NCBI RefSeq assembly: GCF_023856365.1
Contig: NC_064554.1
Coordinates: forward strand, 3,463,001-3,527,000
Source: Brienomyrus brachyistius
Lineage: Eukaryota; Chordata; Actinopteri; Osteoglossiformes; Mormyridae
Direction of reading: 5' to 3'
DNA length: 64,000 nt
The number at the start of each line of letters is the position of its first letter. Position 1 is the first letter of the stretch. Below are positions 26,401-37,150 of this stretch, piece by piece. Under the pieces are notes generated by a model. That model searched no databases, was not told the origin of the DNA, and saw only the letters and a program-made list of their open reading frames with translations. Both the position numbers and the translations under genes were made by a program.

Positions 26401-26835
26401 TACCCTTGATATTTAGGGCGGGGCAAGAACAAAATGTGGAGATTTTAACCATCCTCTGTAGTTCTGTTCCTGGTATTGGAACTGGTCTTTGCCAATGGGA
26501 GATGACATCAAACGGGTTTTGTTAACACAACTATAGTTAAGAATGCATACTGAGAAACACCCACTGTCCCACCTGGAGGGCTGAGCAGGTACCTGCACAG
26601 TGACGATGATGATTTTCAGCAGCTGCAGTCCCAGCTTAAAGGGCTTGCGACCCTTGGCGTGATACTTGTCGCAGGGGCTCATGAAGAAGTACTTCAGCTT
26701 TCTGCGCAGCTCGGCTGCCTTCCCCTCCAGCTCCGGGGCCGCACTGCGGCGATCGCCCTCAGAACTGAGGTCATTGGAGCCGTATCTCGTCACCGAGGTC
26801 AGCAACTTGTCCCACTCTGACAGAGTAGCTGGCAT
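17466..26835 (-). CDS. mcoln1: Mucolipin-1 (TRPML1) lysosomal cation channel
   Basis: Twelve coding exons: 26835-26593, 26079-25912, 25753-25597, 22169-22067, 21895-21799, 21549-21450, 21210-21104, 20883-20734, 20433-20332, 19742-19620, 18769-18563, 17600-17466. All junction phases agree and give 563 residues (human is 580). Diagnostic stretches are [14 protein letters not shown] before the first membrane helix, the luminal [10 protein letters not shown] and [10 protein letters not shown] segments, the [12 protein letters not shown] helix region, [18 protein letters not shown], and the pore filter LINGDDMF (N466-D469). EWDKLL at residues 7-12 fits an acidic dileucine lysosome-sorting motif. 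CCC near the end suits palmitoylation. TRPML1 releases Ca2+, Fe2+ and other cations from lysosomes and is gated by PI(3,5)P2 (family knowledge). The first exon is uncertain: an acceptor CAG at 26829-26831 suggests an upstream exon instead of the ATG at 26835. The C-terminus may also extend into another exon. Confidence 0.93.
17900..18310 (-). mobile_element. Degenerate Tc1-like transposon fragment
   Basis: Read on the minus strand, this matches the N-terminal part of a fish Tc1/mariner transposase gene. Recognisable plus-strand phrases are TTTGATGACAGCATTACAGA, CTCTCGGCATTCTTTC, GGTTTAGGTCAGGGAGTG and CAGGTCATCTG. No intact frame or terminal repeats remain. It lies in the last mcoln1 intron. 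Confidence 0.65.
18517..18556. repeat. CT-rich low-complexity tract next to an mcoln1 donor
   Basis: A (CT)n/(CCCTCT)n tract starts just downstream, in transcript terms, of the donor of exon 18769-18563. Confidence 0.85.
19548..19646. repeat. Tandem duplication of an mcoln1 exon end and splice donor
   Basis: Two copies (50 and 49 bp) of one unit lie head to tail at 19548-19597 and 19598-19646. They differ by one C in a C run. Each holds the last coding bases of exon 19742-19620 and its GTGAGG donor. The proximal donor keeps frame with the next exon. The distal donor would add 49 nt and shift the frame. Confidence 0.9.
19785..20222. mobile_element. Palindromic MITE-like element with 33-bp tandem repeats
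   Basis: The core is an imperfect hairpin. About 19897-19958 pairs with about 19971-20035, including ACATACCTTAA with its complement and ATACATTAACAACAAACAT with ATGTTTGTTGTTAATGTAT. The right arm carries five copies of a 33-bp unit beginning TTCTGTGAATGCATTATGAA, at 20052, 20085, 20118, 20151 and 20184. The left arm holds degraded copies in the opposite orientation. It lies inside an mcoln1 intron. Family unknown. Confidence 0.75.
23005..23185. mobile_element. hAT-like MITE
   Basis: A 181-bp element whose ends are inverted copies of CAACTCCAGTCCTGGGGGG (one mismatch region near the tip). I recognise this terminal sequence from abundant short nonautonomous DNA transposons in fish. It lies in the large mcoln1 intron 22170-25596. 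Confidence 0.65.
23987..24345. mobile_element. MITE with GGCCCTGTTTA-type termini
   Basis: The left end reads GGGTCCTGTTTAAACTGG and the right end, reverse-complemented, GGCCCTGTTTAGACTTGG. The interior has inverted GATCGG/GATC and GCGTC modules. This matches my memory of a common fish nonautonomous DNA transposon. It ends 11 bases before the next element. Confidence 0.6.
24357..25427. mobile_element. 1.07-kb element with 16-bp perfect terminal inverted repeats
   Basis: The left end (24357-24372) reads TGGGTCAGTCCATGCC, and the right end (25412-25427) is its exact reverse complement. The interior has no transposase-like frame. It contains two related segments around CCATAACTTTG (25089 and 25288). 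It looks like a nonautonomous DNA transposon inside an mcoln1 intron. I do not recognise the family, and no clear long target duplication is visible. Confidence 0.65.
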
Positions 26836-26926
26836 GAAAAGGGAAGCAAACTCAGCTGGAACCGGAAGGTGGGGGGCAAAGCCAAGTACAACTAATTTAA
26901 CTAAAGTTAGATAAAATGCTCTCAAA

Positions 26927-27076
26927 CAGCGTCACCCAATTTCAGTCCTGGAGGACCAGAATCCAACAAAGTTTGCAGATTTTCCTGTTCAAACATGCCT
27001 CGTAAACCCGGTAACTGGCTGATTAAGATTGCTGTCTGCAAACTATGGTGGATCGGACCATGACTGGGGACCCCTG
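26927..27076. mobile_element. hAT-like MITE, degenerate
   Basis: A short element with CAGCGTCACCCAATTTCAGT at the left and CATGACTGGGGACCCCTG at the right. These are diverged inverted repeats of the CAGTCCTGG type. The flanks CTCTCAAA and CTCTAAAG resemble an 8-bp target duplication, as hAT elements make. Confidence 0.55.
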
Positions 27077-28790
27077 CTCTAAAGCAAGAGAAATATGGGT
27101 GACCTCACACCCAAAATGCCACATATATATAGTGATCTGCTGAATGACAACATGTACAGAGACTCACACAGCTGGCAGTAGGTAGCAGAAATCAACTGAA
27201 CACAAATGATGAAATTCCAAAAGGAAACCTGATGTCAACACTATTATTCTGAATTTTGATGACTATTTATTAGGGACCATAACAAATCTAAGATATTTTC
27301 AAATGACAATGAACATGTTGGATGATAATATTTAAATATAAGTATATATTATTTAGTAGATGTGGCAGCTGTATTTAGTACAGATCCTTGCACTGCCGGT
27401 CCAAGAATTATGTAACGTATTTAACGTTTAAGATATTCTGAAAGCTTAAAATATTTTTAATCCTTTACCATAGTCAGCATAGGTTCTCTCACACGTGCTG
27501 TCAGCACCTTACTGCGCAATCTCTCCCCGCAAATCATCTGAGGCAAAATGAGTCATGATAACGTGACGAAAAACCCTCCCAAATATCCATGAGTTTTGAA
27601 CCGTTCAAATTAACTATTAGACGGAAAGTTGAACATCACAAATAAATGCAGTTTATTAATATGTGCAGTTACTTAACTACTATATGAATATCACACTTCG
27701 AACCTCCAGAAATATCGAACAGCCAGATGTAACTACAAAAAAATTTGTAATCATACGTTTGTATTGAAAATGAATATAAAAAGAATTAGAGAATTCAGGA
27801 GACTGGGAAGTGTGGGTTGTACTAATGATTGCAAGAACTAAACGAACGCAACGTCTTATCCTGTATCGTTTGAAAACCGGTTTCTCAACTTTGACAGGGT
27901 TATTACAGACGGGCTCCAAACCAAGCACAGACGAAACACAATGCCTTTGTTCTATACTACCATGCACTTGTTATTCGAGGAAAAACACAGAAAACACCCG
28001 ACAACATGAGTGTGACTAGCCGATAGATTTTTAAGAAACTAAGGGTAAAAAGTTGTAGCTGTATTTATGAACCTCTAGATGGTTCACGTCTGTAAGGTTC
28101 TCATGCATTCTAAACGTCTGCATACATTTCATACATATGTTAAAAAACTTTAGAACTGCCTGCCATTGCATTCATAAATGAGAAAATACAAGTAAACGTA
28201 CATTTAAAAAACATTAGACGGTGTTAGTCGCGAATTAGAAAAGTACCAGGCTGCACATGCCTGCTAATTACAGAGCCAGACTGGCACATACTGTAATTAA
28301 AAGGATCTCCGTGTTTTCTTTTCCAAAAACGGCACAATAACAAGTCTGTGACCATTAATTACCTTATCACTTGTCCAAGATGATTAAATTTTTTACATTT
28401 ATGCTTCAGCGGTTTTGGGATTGATGGGTTATTTTGGAAGCTAAATCATTAGCGTGCTTGCTCGAAAACACAACACAGCTTAGAAACCAAGCATATTGTG
28501 ATTGTCGGTACGTGCAGCAGTTCAGTTCAAACGTTAACTGCGGTTTTCTGTTTAATGACATTATCCATCCATGCATCTATCCATCCATCCATGAAACACA
28601 CGCACCACACGCTACGCGATTATACATTCACAATCATGTTAAATCACCATCTTCGATTTATTCGTCGATTATTAAATGAGAAAACAAAATTATCGCAGAC
28701 CAACCTGAATCTTTTCGGCTGCAGTTATTACAATCCCTTGTAGCCATTACGAAATCTCGAAACCCGTTAAAAACAACGAAATAACAATAA
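27077..28790. other. Upstream or 5' intron region of mcoln1, no gene seen
   Basis: AT-rich sequence with a short ATCC microsatellite at about 28562-28591. Probably it is the first intron of mcoln1, between a CpG-rich first exon near 28.8-29.0 kb and the first coding exon. No other exon is supported. Confidence 0.45.
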
Positions 28791-28834
28791 TTACATCGTT
28801 GCAATAAAGTGATATAAGGATCTGTATGAGAACT

Positions 28835-29035
28835 GCGGGTGCTGCGCGCCGCGTGGCGTCATCCGTAATTGTACCGGTACAGAGTGACGCCGCGCGCGCC
28901 CTTGCGCGCTACCGAGACCCCCACAGAGCCGCGCCCGCAACCGGCGTCCGCTTCCTCCGTGATCATGTGAGGCCCGCAGTGTGGCGGGTCTGAGAAACGG
29001 CACAGGAATATTCCTATCGGAGGCACGGCTCATGT
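28835..29035 (-). promoter_or_regulatory. CpG-rich probable mcoln1 promoter/first exon with an M-box-like site
   Basis: The stretch is rich in CpG and GCGCGC, unlike its flanks, and lies upstream of mcoln1 on its transcribed strand. It contains TCATGTGA (28963-28970), which matches the MITF/TFE M-box core. MCOLN1 is a known TFEB-family (CLEAR network) target in mammals. Assigning the promoter here is inference from position and composition. Confidence 0.5.
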
Positions 29036-30015
29036 CATGTTTGAGGAAGGACTCGATCGCCAGAATTTAAGGAAATTATGACTACGGCAAAATATCGTGT
29101 CGTGTGCTGGGAGCGCATTAATCATCATGCTGTATATGGTCTGCTGTCCACCTAGCAGGACTAAAACCTAAACGTATCAGCCCGCCCCCAGCAAACTGTA
29201 TCTACTGTGCAACCCGTATTTCTCCAAATTGAAAGATGAAAGTGCCAACCCACTTGGGAGAGTCCCAAGATGCCATGTTGTTCGTGGGGAGTTTTTAGCT
29301 ACACCCGAGGGGGTCCTCCTGGTGTGGTATATTGTACTAACAGAAACAAGGCATATTTTACTATATTCTTTATATTCATAAAAAAAAAAAAAATCACAGG
29401 AAATCTGTTAAAATGCTAAACAAAAAATAATTGTACAATAATTTTCCAATATATATTGTTTTATTTCAACACTTCACATTTCAGCATATGAGAAACTGCA
29501 CTTTAACAAAACCCAGCAATTCAAAACCCAGACCAACAGAATATGAGGTGAGAAAACTGACACTAAACTGCCCAAGTTTTACACAAAAATATGTACACAC
29601 ACACACACACACAAAACCTACTGATCAGCCATTTCTCCATAGATTTGGTCACCCGGCACATTCCTTCTCCAGTCATTTGTTAAGCTGGTCAGCAGAGACG
29701 CATTCAACTAGAATTTAACTAGATAAATTCAGCCTCTTGGTCACTGAGTGGATGACAAGGCTACACACTTAGCATGCAGCATTGTCGGTGTCAGGGCTCA
29801 ACTCCAGTCTGCAAAGGCGGAGTCGGTTCTGTTTCACTCCACCTGACCACATAACTGCTTTATTAATGTAATTAATTAGGTCACCTCACCTGGTTCAAGA
29901 AGAATCAAAACAAAGTCATGTTTAACATCTGCAGGATTAACCCCCTTGAAAATGAGACATAAACCCCTCTGATTCTACCCCCCCCCCCAAATTCCCGAGT
30001 CGCTTCCTCCCCCCT
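29036..30015. other. Gap between the mcoln1 promoter and trappc5
   Basis: AT-rich sequence with A-runs near 29379, a CA microsatellite at 29595-29613 and a C-run near 29980. It should hold the trappc5 3'UTR at its right end. No gene is supported. Confidence 0.5.
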
Positions 30016-30856
30016 CTATCTGCCATCCAGGGCTTTGTCCCGCGCGATGACCGCCTCGTCAAACTTGATCATGAGCGTGGTTCCCTTGTGCCAGTGCGCG
30101 GTAACCTTAGCCGGGAAGCCGCTATGTGTGAGTATAGCCTCCACGATCCCGGCCGTGAACGCGGCGCAGTTCAGCGTGCTGTTCTCCTTGGGGACCGAGA
30201 TAAAAGCGTTGATCAGCGGCTCCTTCTCGATGATATAGTACGTCTTGTCGTCGTCGTTCGCCTGTTCCAGCTTGTCAGCCTCCTTTCCGAACAGGGCCTT
30301 CCATACAGACACCTGACAATCATAATAATTTATATTAAACTATGCAACTATTAATACATTTGATATCTTGCAAATGCACATTAATTCATGCAATACCAAC
30401 AGTGCTCACCTTTATATGAATACAAAAACACAATTTGTTAAATCGTTATTCCTTACTAATTTTGGAAAGGTGCTTCTGTGTATTAAGTAAATACAAATAT
30501 AGCAATCTTTAATAATAATGAATGTATTACAAAATGCTTCCCACTTATGCTTTAAGGATAGGGGGTGCGCTAAGCACACAGCGTACCTTAATGAAGAGCA
30601 GTATGTTGAGCACCTTGGTCTCCCTTTTGCCGTTCTTCTCTCGCAGAACCAGTACGTCCAGCAGGCTGGCGCCCACGCCCTGGCCCAGGTCGGCGAGGCG
30701 CGCCTGCAGCTCGGACACGGAGTAGACGCGGCTCTGGCAGTACTGCACCATCTCGGAGAAGAGCAGGGCGAAGGCGCTGACGCTGACCTCCGTCTTGGGC
30801 CTGGTCAAGGAGCGCTCCAGGATCGCCGATTTGCCCCTCGTGAAGCGGGTGTCCAT
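30016..30856 (-). CDS. trappc5: Trafficking protein particle complex subunit 5
   Basis: Two coding exons, 30856-30587 (90 codons) and 30312-30016 (98 codons plus TAG), joined in phase 0 by a GTACGC donor and a TGTCAG acceptor. They give 188 residues, the length I recall for the human protein. TRAPPC5 is a Bet3-family (TRS31) subunit shared by TRAPP complexes, which act as Rab/Ypt1 exchange factors and tethers for ER-Golgi vesicles. The TRFTRGKSAILERSL start, REKNGKRETKVLNILLFIK, VWKALFGKEADKLEQANDD and the C-terminal AHWHKGTTLMIKFDEAVI are all nearly identical to the vertebrate protein. The start is fixed by homology. No defect is seen. Confidence 0.95.
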
Positions 30857-32400
30857 CCTGCAGCCTGCGGCTTACACTGCGACGGGAGCTTCTACTCGCA
30901 ATATTTTATTTAGCCTATTCAGCTTAACATCAAGCTGTCAGTGCAAACCGATCCAGCACTCGAGTAAACAAGTCCAGGTAAAATCAGCTAGCTGATCGGC
31001 TGCGCTTCTGACGTATGATATACAAGATCACGCGCAAAAAAATGCTGGATTTGTTATACAGGATACCTCACGCTGTACATTTATCTATATAAAACTAAAT
31101 GAATATTTCAAACATTGCGGGCATCGAACTGATTACTTTCACGGAAGCCCTACCTGCCTATGATGAGATTTGATGTTTTGAACTGCAGACCCCAACTTCC
31201 TATTCCGGGTCAGACGGCCAAGGACGCAAAACGGAGTTTAGTGCGCATGTGGGGAGTAAGCAGAAGATTGCGCAAAATATAGTTTCGCATTTGCAGTTGT
31301 ACGGGAATAATTCCGTGTGTCGCGGTTTGTGTGTAAACTGTCTCTTTCTTGCAATTCTCCCCTTGTTTAACTGTGGGTGAAAGGTAGTCGTGCACCAGTA
31401 GCTCTGAGCAGGGGTGGACGGTACAGGTTCTGCCATTCGCTCTATCCAATACCATGGATATACAGATATTTTTGCATATTCAAAATAAATGTCATTTTAA
31501 TAACAAAAACAAGGAGTACGTATTTTTGATAGTATTGCAATGTCCACTAGAGGGCAGTGCGCAGTCATTTTTACTCAGTGTTGCACCCTTTTGTAATTCC
31601 TCGTATCATTGTAGGTGATTGCTTTAATATGATGTCCTCTGCACGCGACGTAGTTACACCTTTGACACCAATTAAAATAATGCGTCGCTGGATATAGTTG
31701 TTTTATGTTTGATATATTCTTGCCATGCATTTGCTTCACCATAAGCATGCAGTCTTTGTGCAAGAGGGTATAGATGGAACATCGCGTGCGGTAGACAGAT
31801 CTCGTTGTGTTTGCTCGTGTCCTACCATAGTATGTTGTCATCGGTATGTTTTCGATAAGGAGAGAACCATACCTAGAAAGATCGATCAATAAAACATTAA
31901 CTTAAAATCCGTGCATACACACACACATACACACACACACACACACATATGTGCGTGTGTGTGTAAAATGATAAAGGACATTCAACTTAATGAGGTATTG
32001 ATTAGCCAACCATGGTATGCTAATGTTCGAGTCAAAAAATACTTGGCTGTGTTGGACGGTTGCTGCAAATCCTGGGGTGACTTTAGCAGAGGTTCTGAAG
32101 TGGCTAAGCTGGCACGCTTTGACAGACATATCACAGTTTTATACCAACATAAGGATCATTTAGACACCGTTTTCTTTGACTGCCGAAGACTTTTGCACAG
32201 TACTGTATATAGTCCGTGCATTACAATTTCATAGGTTTCCTATTGCTCCAGCTCATGAAATGAAATCACTATCAAGAAGTTAGACATTAAGCACAAAAGA
32301 CCTTGGGGAATTTAAACAGCTGTGTGTTTCCCACAAACTGTTACACAGGGTGCGACAAACACTGGGGTCATGCACCATATCTCTGTGTTGACCTGTGTTA
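30857..32400. other. Intergenic region between trappc5 and pglyrp2
   Basis: These genes are divergently transcribed, so the left part should be the trappc5 promoter. A CA/CATA microsatellite lies at about 31915-31950. No additional exon is supported. Confidence 0.5.
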
Positions 32401-32407
32401 AACGTGT

Positions 32408-32417
32408 ATATAAATAT
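32408..32417 (+). promoter_or_regulatory. TATA box of pglyrp2
   Basis: TATATAAATA lies 64-73 bases before the ATG at 32481, leaving room for a start site near 32440 and a short leader. The spacing is right for a tissue-specific secreted-protein gene. No experimental start site is available. Confidence 0.6.
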
Positions 32418-32480
32418 CTTTAGGGAGACCTGAGGCAATTATTGGTGAACATAGTCTGAGAGCAACTGTCTTCCGGCAAA

Positions 32481-35400
32481 ATGTCTCCTGTGAAATGGTT
32501 CGTGTTGCTGGCTGTGGTGATTTTCGGCAGCAAAGCCAATGGTAATTATTATTTTTTATTTATTTTAACGCACTAGACCCTGGAGGTTAACTGTTTATGC
32601 CAATTTTTGTTCCATTTGAACTCAATAATTTGGATTATTTGTTTCATAAATTTGTGTCATAAATGATGTAACCTAATGTAAATGTTTCTTGAATTTTATT
32701 TTGGAGGTGAATTGGTAAGAAAGTTTTAAAATGGCGTTTTGGCCCAGAGAATAATTAAACTGTGTAAAATTTCATTATAAAAGTTACATTATTTGGCCTT
32801 GGTTAGTAAAGTAACTAAGCAGTATTTTTATTGGAATTAACAACAGATCAAACACACGGTTGTATTATATTGATGTTGAGGGAGATCGGACGTAACAACT
32901 TAATTTAATGACAGCATTCTTCGTAACTCTCACACAGTGTAGTCACTCAGGCCTGGCCTGAGAGCTGCTGCTTAAACACTGGAAGCAGTATTTTATAGGG
33001 AGATACATGCTATCTCTGTGGCAGTAAATGTATTTGATATCTGCAGTAAGATCCTAGCGTTGTCATCGTGTACTCTATCTTAAATGTGAATCACGTATCT
33101 GCTCTGAAACGTCTGTCTCACGCACAAATCTTTCTCCCATCCCAGCTGCCATTCCAAGGCACATGGATGAATTTATCAGGGTGCTGGAGTACATTGAGGC
33201 CCAGAACCCGGGTTTGGGCCCCCTGGGCACCGTGAGAGCCCTTCGTCATCTCGCAGGCTACGGGGATTTGTTCGCGGAGAGCTTCTTAGGCCGTGCAAAT
33301 GACGATTACAGCAGGGCGGCTCTGGAGCTGAATGTTCAATTCAGTGACTTCATTGGCAAAGCGCTTCGGCACAGGGTGAGCGAGGGAGGCGAGGAGGAGG
33401 GAGTGGTCCTCGTCCGTGATGGGACAACGGTTGCCATGGCGCCACTGCTCTTGGGCATAGAGGCGGGGCTCCAAGCTAAAGTGGATGCACTACATGCTGT
33501 CGCCCTGACCAGAAACCTGGGTTTGTCCTTCCTGGCCTTTCACAACTCCCTGCTTCCCCAGCGTCTCGGCCCCAGTGGTTGCTGGGATAGCGTGACCTCG
33601 CCTGCGATGTTCACACTGCCAGGGAAGCCCTCTCTGGCTACTGAAGCTCTCATAAATGGAGGGATGGATGGAATAATCCTTGGCATGGAGATCTCCCTAC
33701 TCACAGAGCGCCCCCCCACACTGAGCGGCCTTCTGAAGCAGTACTACAACTACTCTCTGGGCCCCGGAGGGCTTGACAGCGCCCCCCGGCTCATCAGCGT
33801 CCTCCGCAGGGACAACTTCAGGGAGTTGGTGAGCGCCGCATCACTGCGAAAAGAGGTGATGAGCTCGATGCAGGTGCACTGGAGGCTGACGGGAGATGTC
33901 CATGTGGTGGAGTCCGAGAGAATTGTGAAGGAGGGGGTGCAGGAGTTCATCCAATCGTATGCAAGTGAGTATATGTGTAGCAAAGGAGGGGCCAGTGGGT
34001 ACAGTAGTGGTTAAAAACAAAATGACGACAACAACAAAGGAGGGAATCCTTGTTATCCATTACTTTATGGAAAAAATGAATCACGAAGAAGCTGTGACTT
34101 AATATCACATCAGAAAAGTAACCCCACTTTTCTCCGTTAGACTGTCCAACCATCATTCCCCGGTGTCAGTGGGGGGCGGAGCCTTACCGAGGCACACCTA
34201 CCCAACTAAGTCCGCCACTCTCCTACATGTACGTCCACCACACCTACGAACCGGGCCAGCCCTGCCTTTCCTTCGACCAGTGTGCTGCTGACATGCGGTC
34301 CATGCAGCGCTTCCACCAGGACGGCAATGGCTGGGACGACATCGGATACAGGTAGCGTCGAGTGTACTGAAAGACAGGATGCCAGTCCGTCACAGGCCGC
34401 TCAATCCCAGCAGGTTAGAGCCCCAGTTCAGGTGACGTTTGCCCTGACACTAAGAGGTTCTGCCTTAACGCCATTTCCCCTAGAACACGCCCCCTCAGAC
34501 GGACTGAGTGGCAAAACATTAATTTAAATTAAAGGCAGTTGGACTCGACAGGAATCTGTACATTTACTGATAACATATTTTGTAGAAACTTTTAAAGTTA
34601 TTTGGCTAACTGTCTGCACTAGCTTTGGGGAGCAGCCGCTTATAAGGAGAACTGGGTTTGTCTCTGCCAGCTCATACTATCTAACATCCCCCACTTTGTC
34701 TATAGAACACAAGCCTCTTCATCATTGGTTGTTAATAAATGCTGATGAAAAAACTACAGTGACACAGAATATAAAGTAATGATGCTGAACATTTAATTGA
34801 TGAGTAGCTAATACAGTATAATTAAAGATATGATTTTGCACAAAAAATTCAGCATAACTGATGCAAAATGTCAGCCTAAAATGCACGTTTTGGAGCTTGG
34901 ATTCCAGTTGTTTCTTAGGATTGCAGCGATCCATTTGCACTCTTTAAAAAATAGCTCTGATTTCTTGTTAAACCACTTCGTACAATGAATCGTACAACAG
35001 CGATTTCCCATTGTAGAAGTGTTTTCGCAGTATCTGAGCTGAAAGTAATGCTGCCACTCATTGGGCGTAACCACGGTGACTTTCACTTCCTGTGACATCA
35101 TGTGTGTACCCTCTATGCAGATATAAAAGCAGCACAAATATGGAGTTTAAGTGTTTATCCGCTCACACTGTGAACCAGGACACAAACCTTCAACCATTAA
35201 TCCGTGGCCAGTCGGCTGTCTAAACATGTCCACATGTTGCTCTCTGTACCCCAGCTTTGTGGCCGGATCTGATGGCAGCATCTACGAGGGCCGTGGCTGG
35301 GCCTGGCAAGGTGCCCACACCCTGGGCCACAACTCAAAGGGCTACGGCGTCGCCATAATCGGCGACTTTACGAGCTGCCTGCCATCGCAACGCACCCTGG

Positions 35401-35777
35401 AGCTGGTGAGAGAGCGGCTGCCCGCTTGTGCCGTGGGCAACGGCCACCTGTCGCCTGGTTACATCGTGCACGGCCACCGTCAGCTGGTCAACACTTCCTG
35501 CCCTGGGGACACCCTCTACAGGGAGATACGGACCTGGCCGCATTTCAAGGTAACACGCGATCAGTGTGATACAACATCCAGTAAAAATCATCCAATCATT
35601 TAGGCTCTTATTGAGGTTCACCAGCTCCTGATCGAACTCATAATTTATCAAGTATGACCATAATGGAGCTGACCTGATTAAAGAGAGACAACCCGGTTGC
35701 CCTTTAGGACCCAAACGAATTTCTCCTGTCTCGTGCGAGACACCCCTCATTATTTTTATCTTTTGCAGGAAGTCTAG
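32481..35777 (+). CDS. pglyrp2: Peptidoglycan recognition protein 2, N-acetylmuramoyl-L-alanine amidase
   Basis: Five exons: 32481-32541, 33146-33964, 34141-34351, 35255-35549, 35769-35777. Phases agree and give 464 residues. Residues 1 to about 20 form a signal peptide (KWFVLLAVVIFG). Residues 21-293 are the N-terminal PGLYRP2-specific region. Residues 294-464 are the PGRP/amidase-2 domain. Zinc and catalytic residues of the amidase class are present: His326/327 in YVHHTY, Tyr374 in IYEGRGW, His438 in GHRQL and Cys446 in TSCPGD. An active secreted enzyme that cleaves the lactyl bond between MurNAc and the stem peptide is therefore likely. This is an innate immune scavenger function (family knowledge). 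The last exon codes only Glu-Val and the stop. A poly(A) signal follows at 35832. Human PGLYRP2 is longer, mainly at the N-terminus. Confidence 0.94.
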
Positions 35778-35831
35778 AACCCGAGGATAAAAATAAGCAG
35801 AGCGCCTGACCGAGGAAAGATGGTATCATGG

Positions 35832-35837
35832 AATAAA
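35832..35837 (+). terminator. Polyadenylation signal of pglyrp2
   Basis: AATAAA lies 55 bases after the stop codon, in the short 3'UTR. Confidence 0.75.
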
Positions 35838-35839
35838 AG

Positions 35840-37150
35840 TGTAATTTGTTTAAGTGTCATTGCCGTGTATCTGGAACATGGAGGGGAAATTGATGGTCAT
35901 GGCCAGGGGAGTGGGGGTTAGGGTATGGGGTAAGTTTTACACTCCGGACTGCAAGCAAATCCACAGACCCCACAGGATCAAGAACTTAACACTGAGACTA
36001 AATGTCTCATAATTTGTTTTATTATAAAAAATCAAACCACGGAGTATTATTACATTTCTCTGTACAGTGCATTGTTGCCAGGAAACCATTGTTTCTGTCT
36101 TTGACATTAGTTATGCAAGGATGCTCACCTTCTTTATGATGTAACAAAACAAATCACACAAAACATTGTAAACCACCCACGTTTATTGTATGTGCGAGTC
36201 AGAAGAAAGAAAAAAAGCCAGAGTATTTTGTAAAAAATTAAAGGGATTAGACTGGGACCAGTCACTGCTTAAAGGTTTGACCTTTACGACTTGCTGGTTT
36301 CGAGACACAGAGGTGTTTACAAACACGTATTCTATGCATGTCTCCCTTTTTCAGCCCCCAGATGTAAAGATCTCACGCTAAATTCATATATTAGAGAAAA
36401 TCTCAGAGAAAATACCCCTTCTGTGTGTCCTGCTGGATTCCCAAAATGCTCACAAGGCACCTAATTCTGTTTCCCGCTGAATCCATCATAAAAACGAAGC
36501 ATTTCAGCCCCCCCATGGGGGGGTAGGCTGCCCGCAGATGGACTGACGTTTTCTCATCAGAAACAGCATCAAGTAAAATAAGTACAGCAGACCATGTCAA
36601 TTGTTACTAGTGCAAATTTACTGAAGAATGGGGTAAAGTTCATAGTGGATGCCACGGATCTGGCAAAGGAATTTAAAGCTTTATCTCTTTTAGAAAGCTG
36701 AGCATCTCACAGTATCGCGTATTTGCAAACAGATTTCACTTCTTGCCCTAATAAACATTTTTGGTATCACTTAAACTGGAAAGACAGCCTCCATCTAAAA
36801 ATGTCTTCACACAGAAAACCTTTCATGTGTTTGCACGACTGCTCATGACTGAGAAATTAAGTAAAGGAATCTTACTGCATACTGAAAAGTAAGGGGGGGG
36901 GTAACAGTACTGCCACTAGTGCTTCCAGGGGTGATTCTTTTTATGCAAACATGATCACCTTCATTTATGAGATTTACAACAACTCACAGCTCCTTATGAC
37001 ATCATCTGAACTCACAGCTCCTTATGACATCATCTGTGACATGGTGTTAATCCCAGTGTCACAAACAAAATGCAGAAATCAACCTAGTATCTGGGCAGCT
37101 TATAACACTGCAAAAGCTTAATGCGACAAAACTGATAGTCTTGTTAGTCT
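35840..37150. other. Convergent gap between pglyrp2 and akap8
   Basis: It holds the akap8 3'UTR, which enters from the right. A minus-strand AATAAA candidate lies at 36182-36187. A 28-bp direct duplication lies at 36981-37036 and a G-run near 36893-36901. No gene is supported. Confidence 0.5.
36981..37036. repeat. 28-bp direct tandem duplication
   Basis: The unit starting AACTCACAGCTCCTTATGAC occurs twice, at 36981 and 37009, without mismatch. It lies in the probable akap8 3'UTR. Confidence 0.9.
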
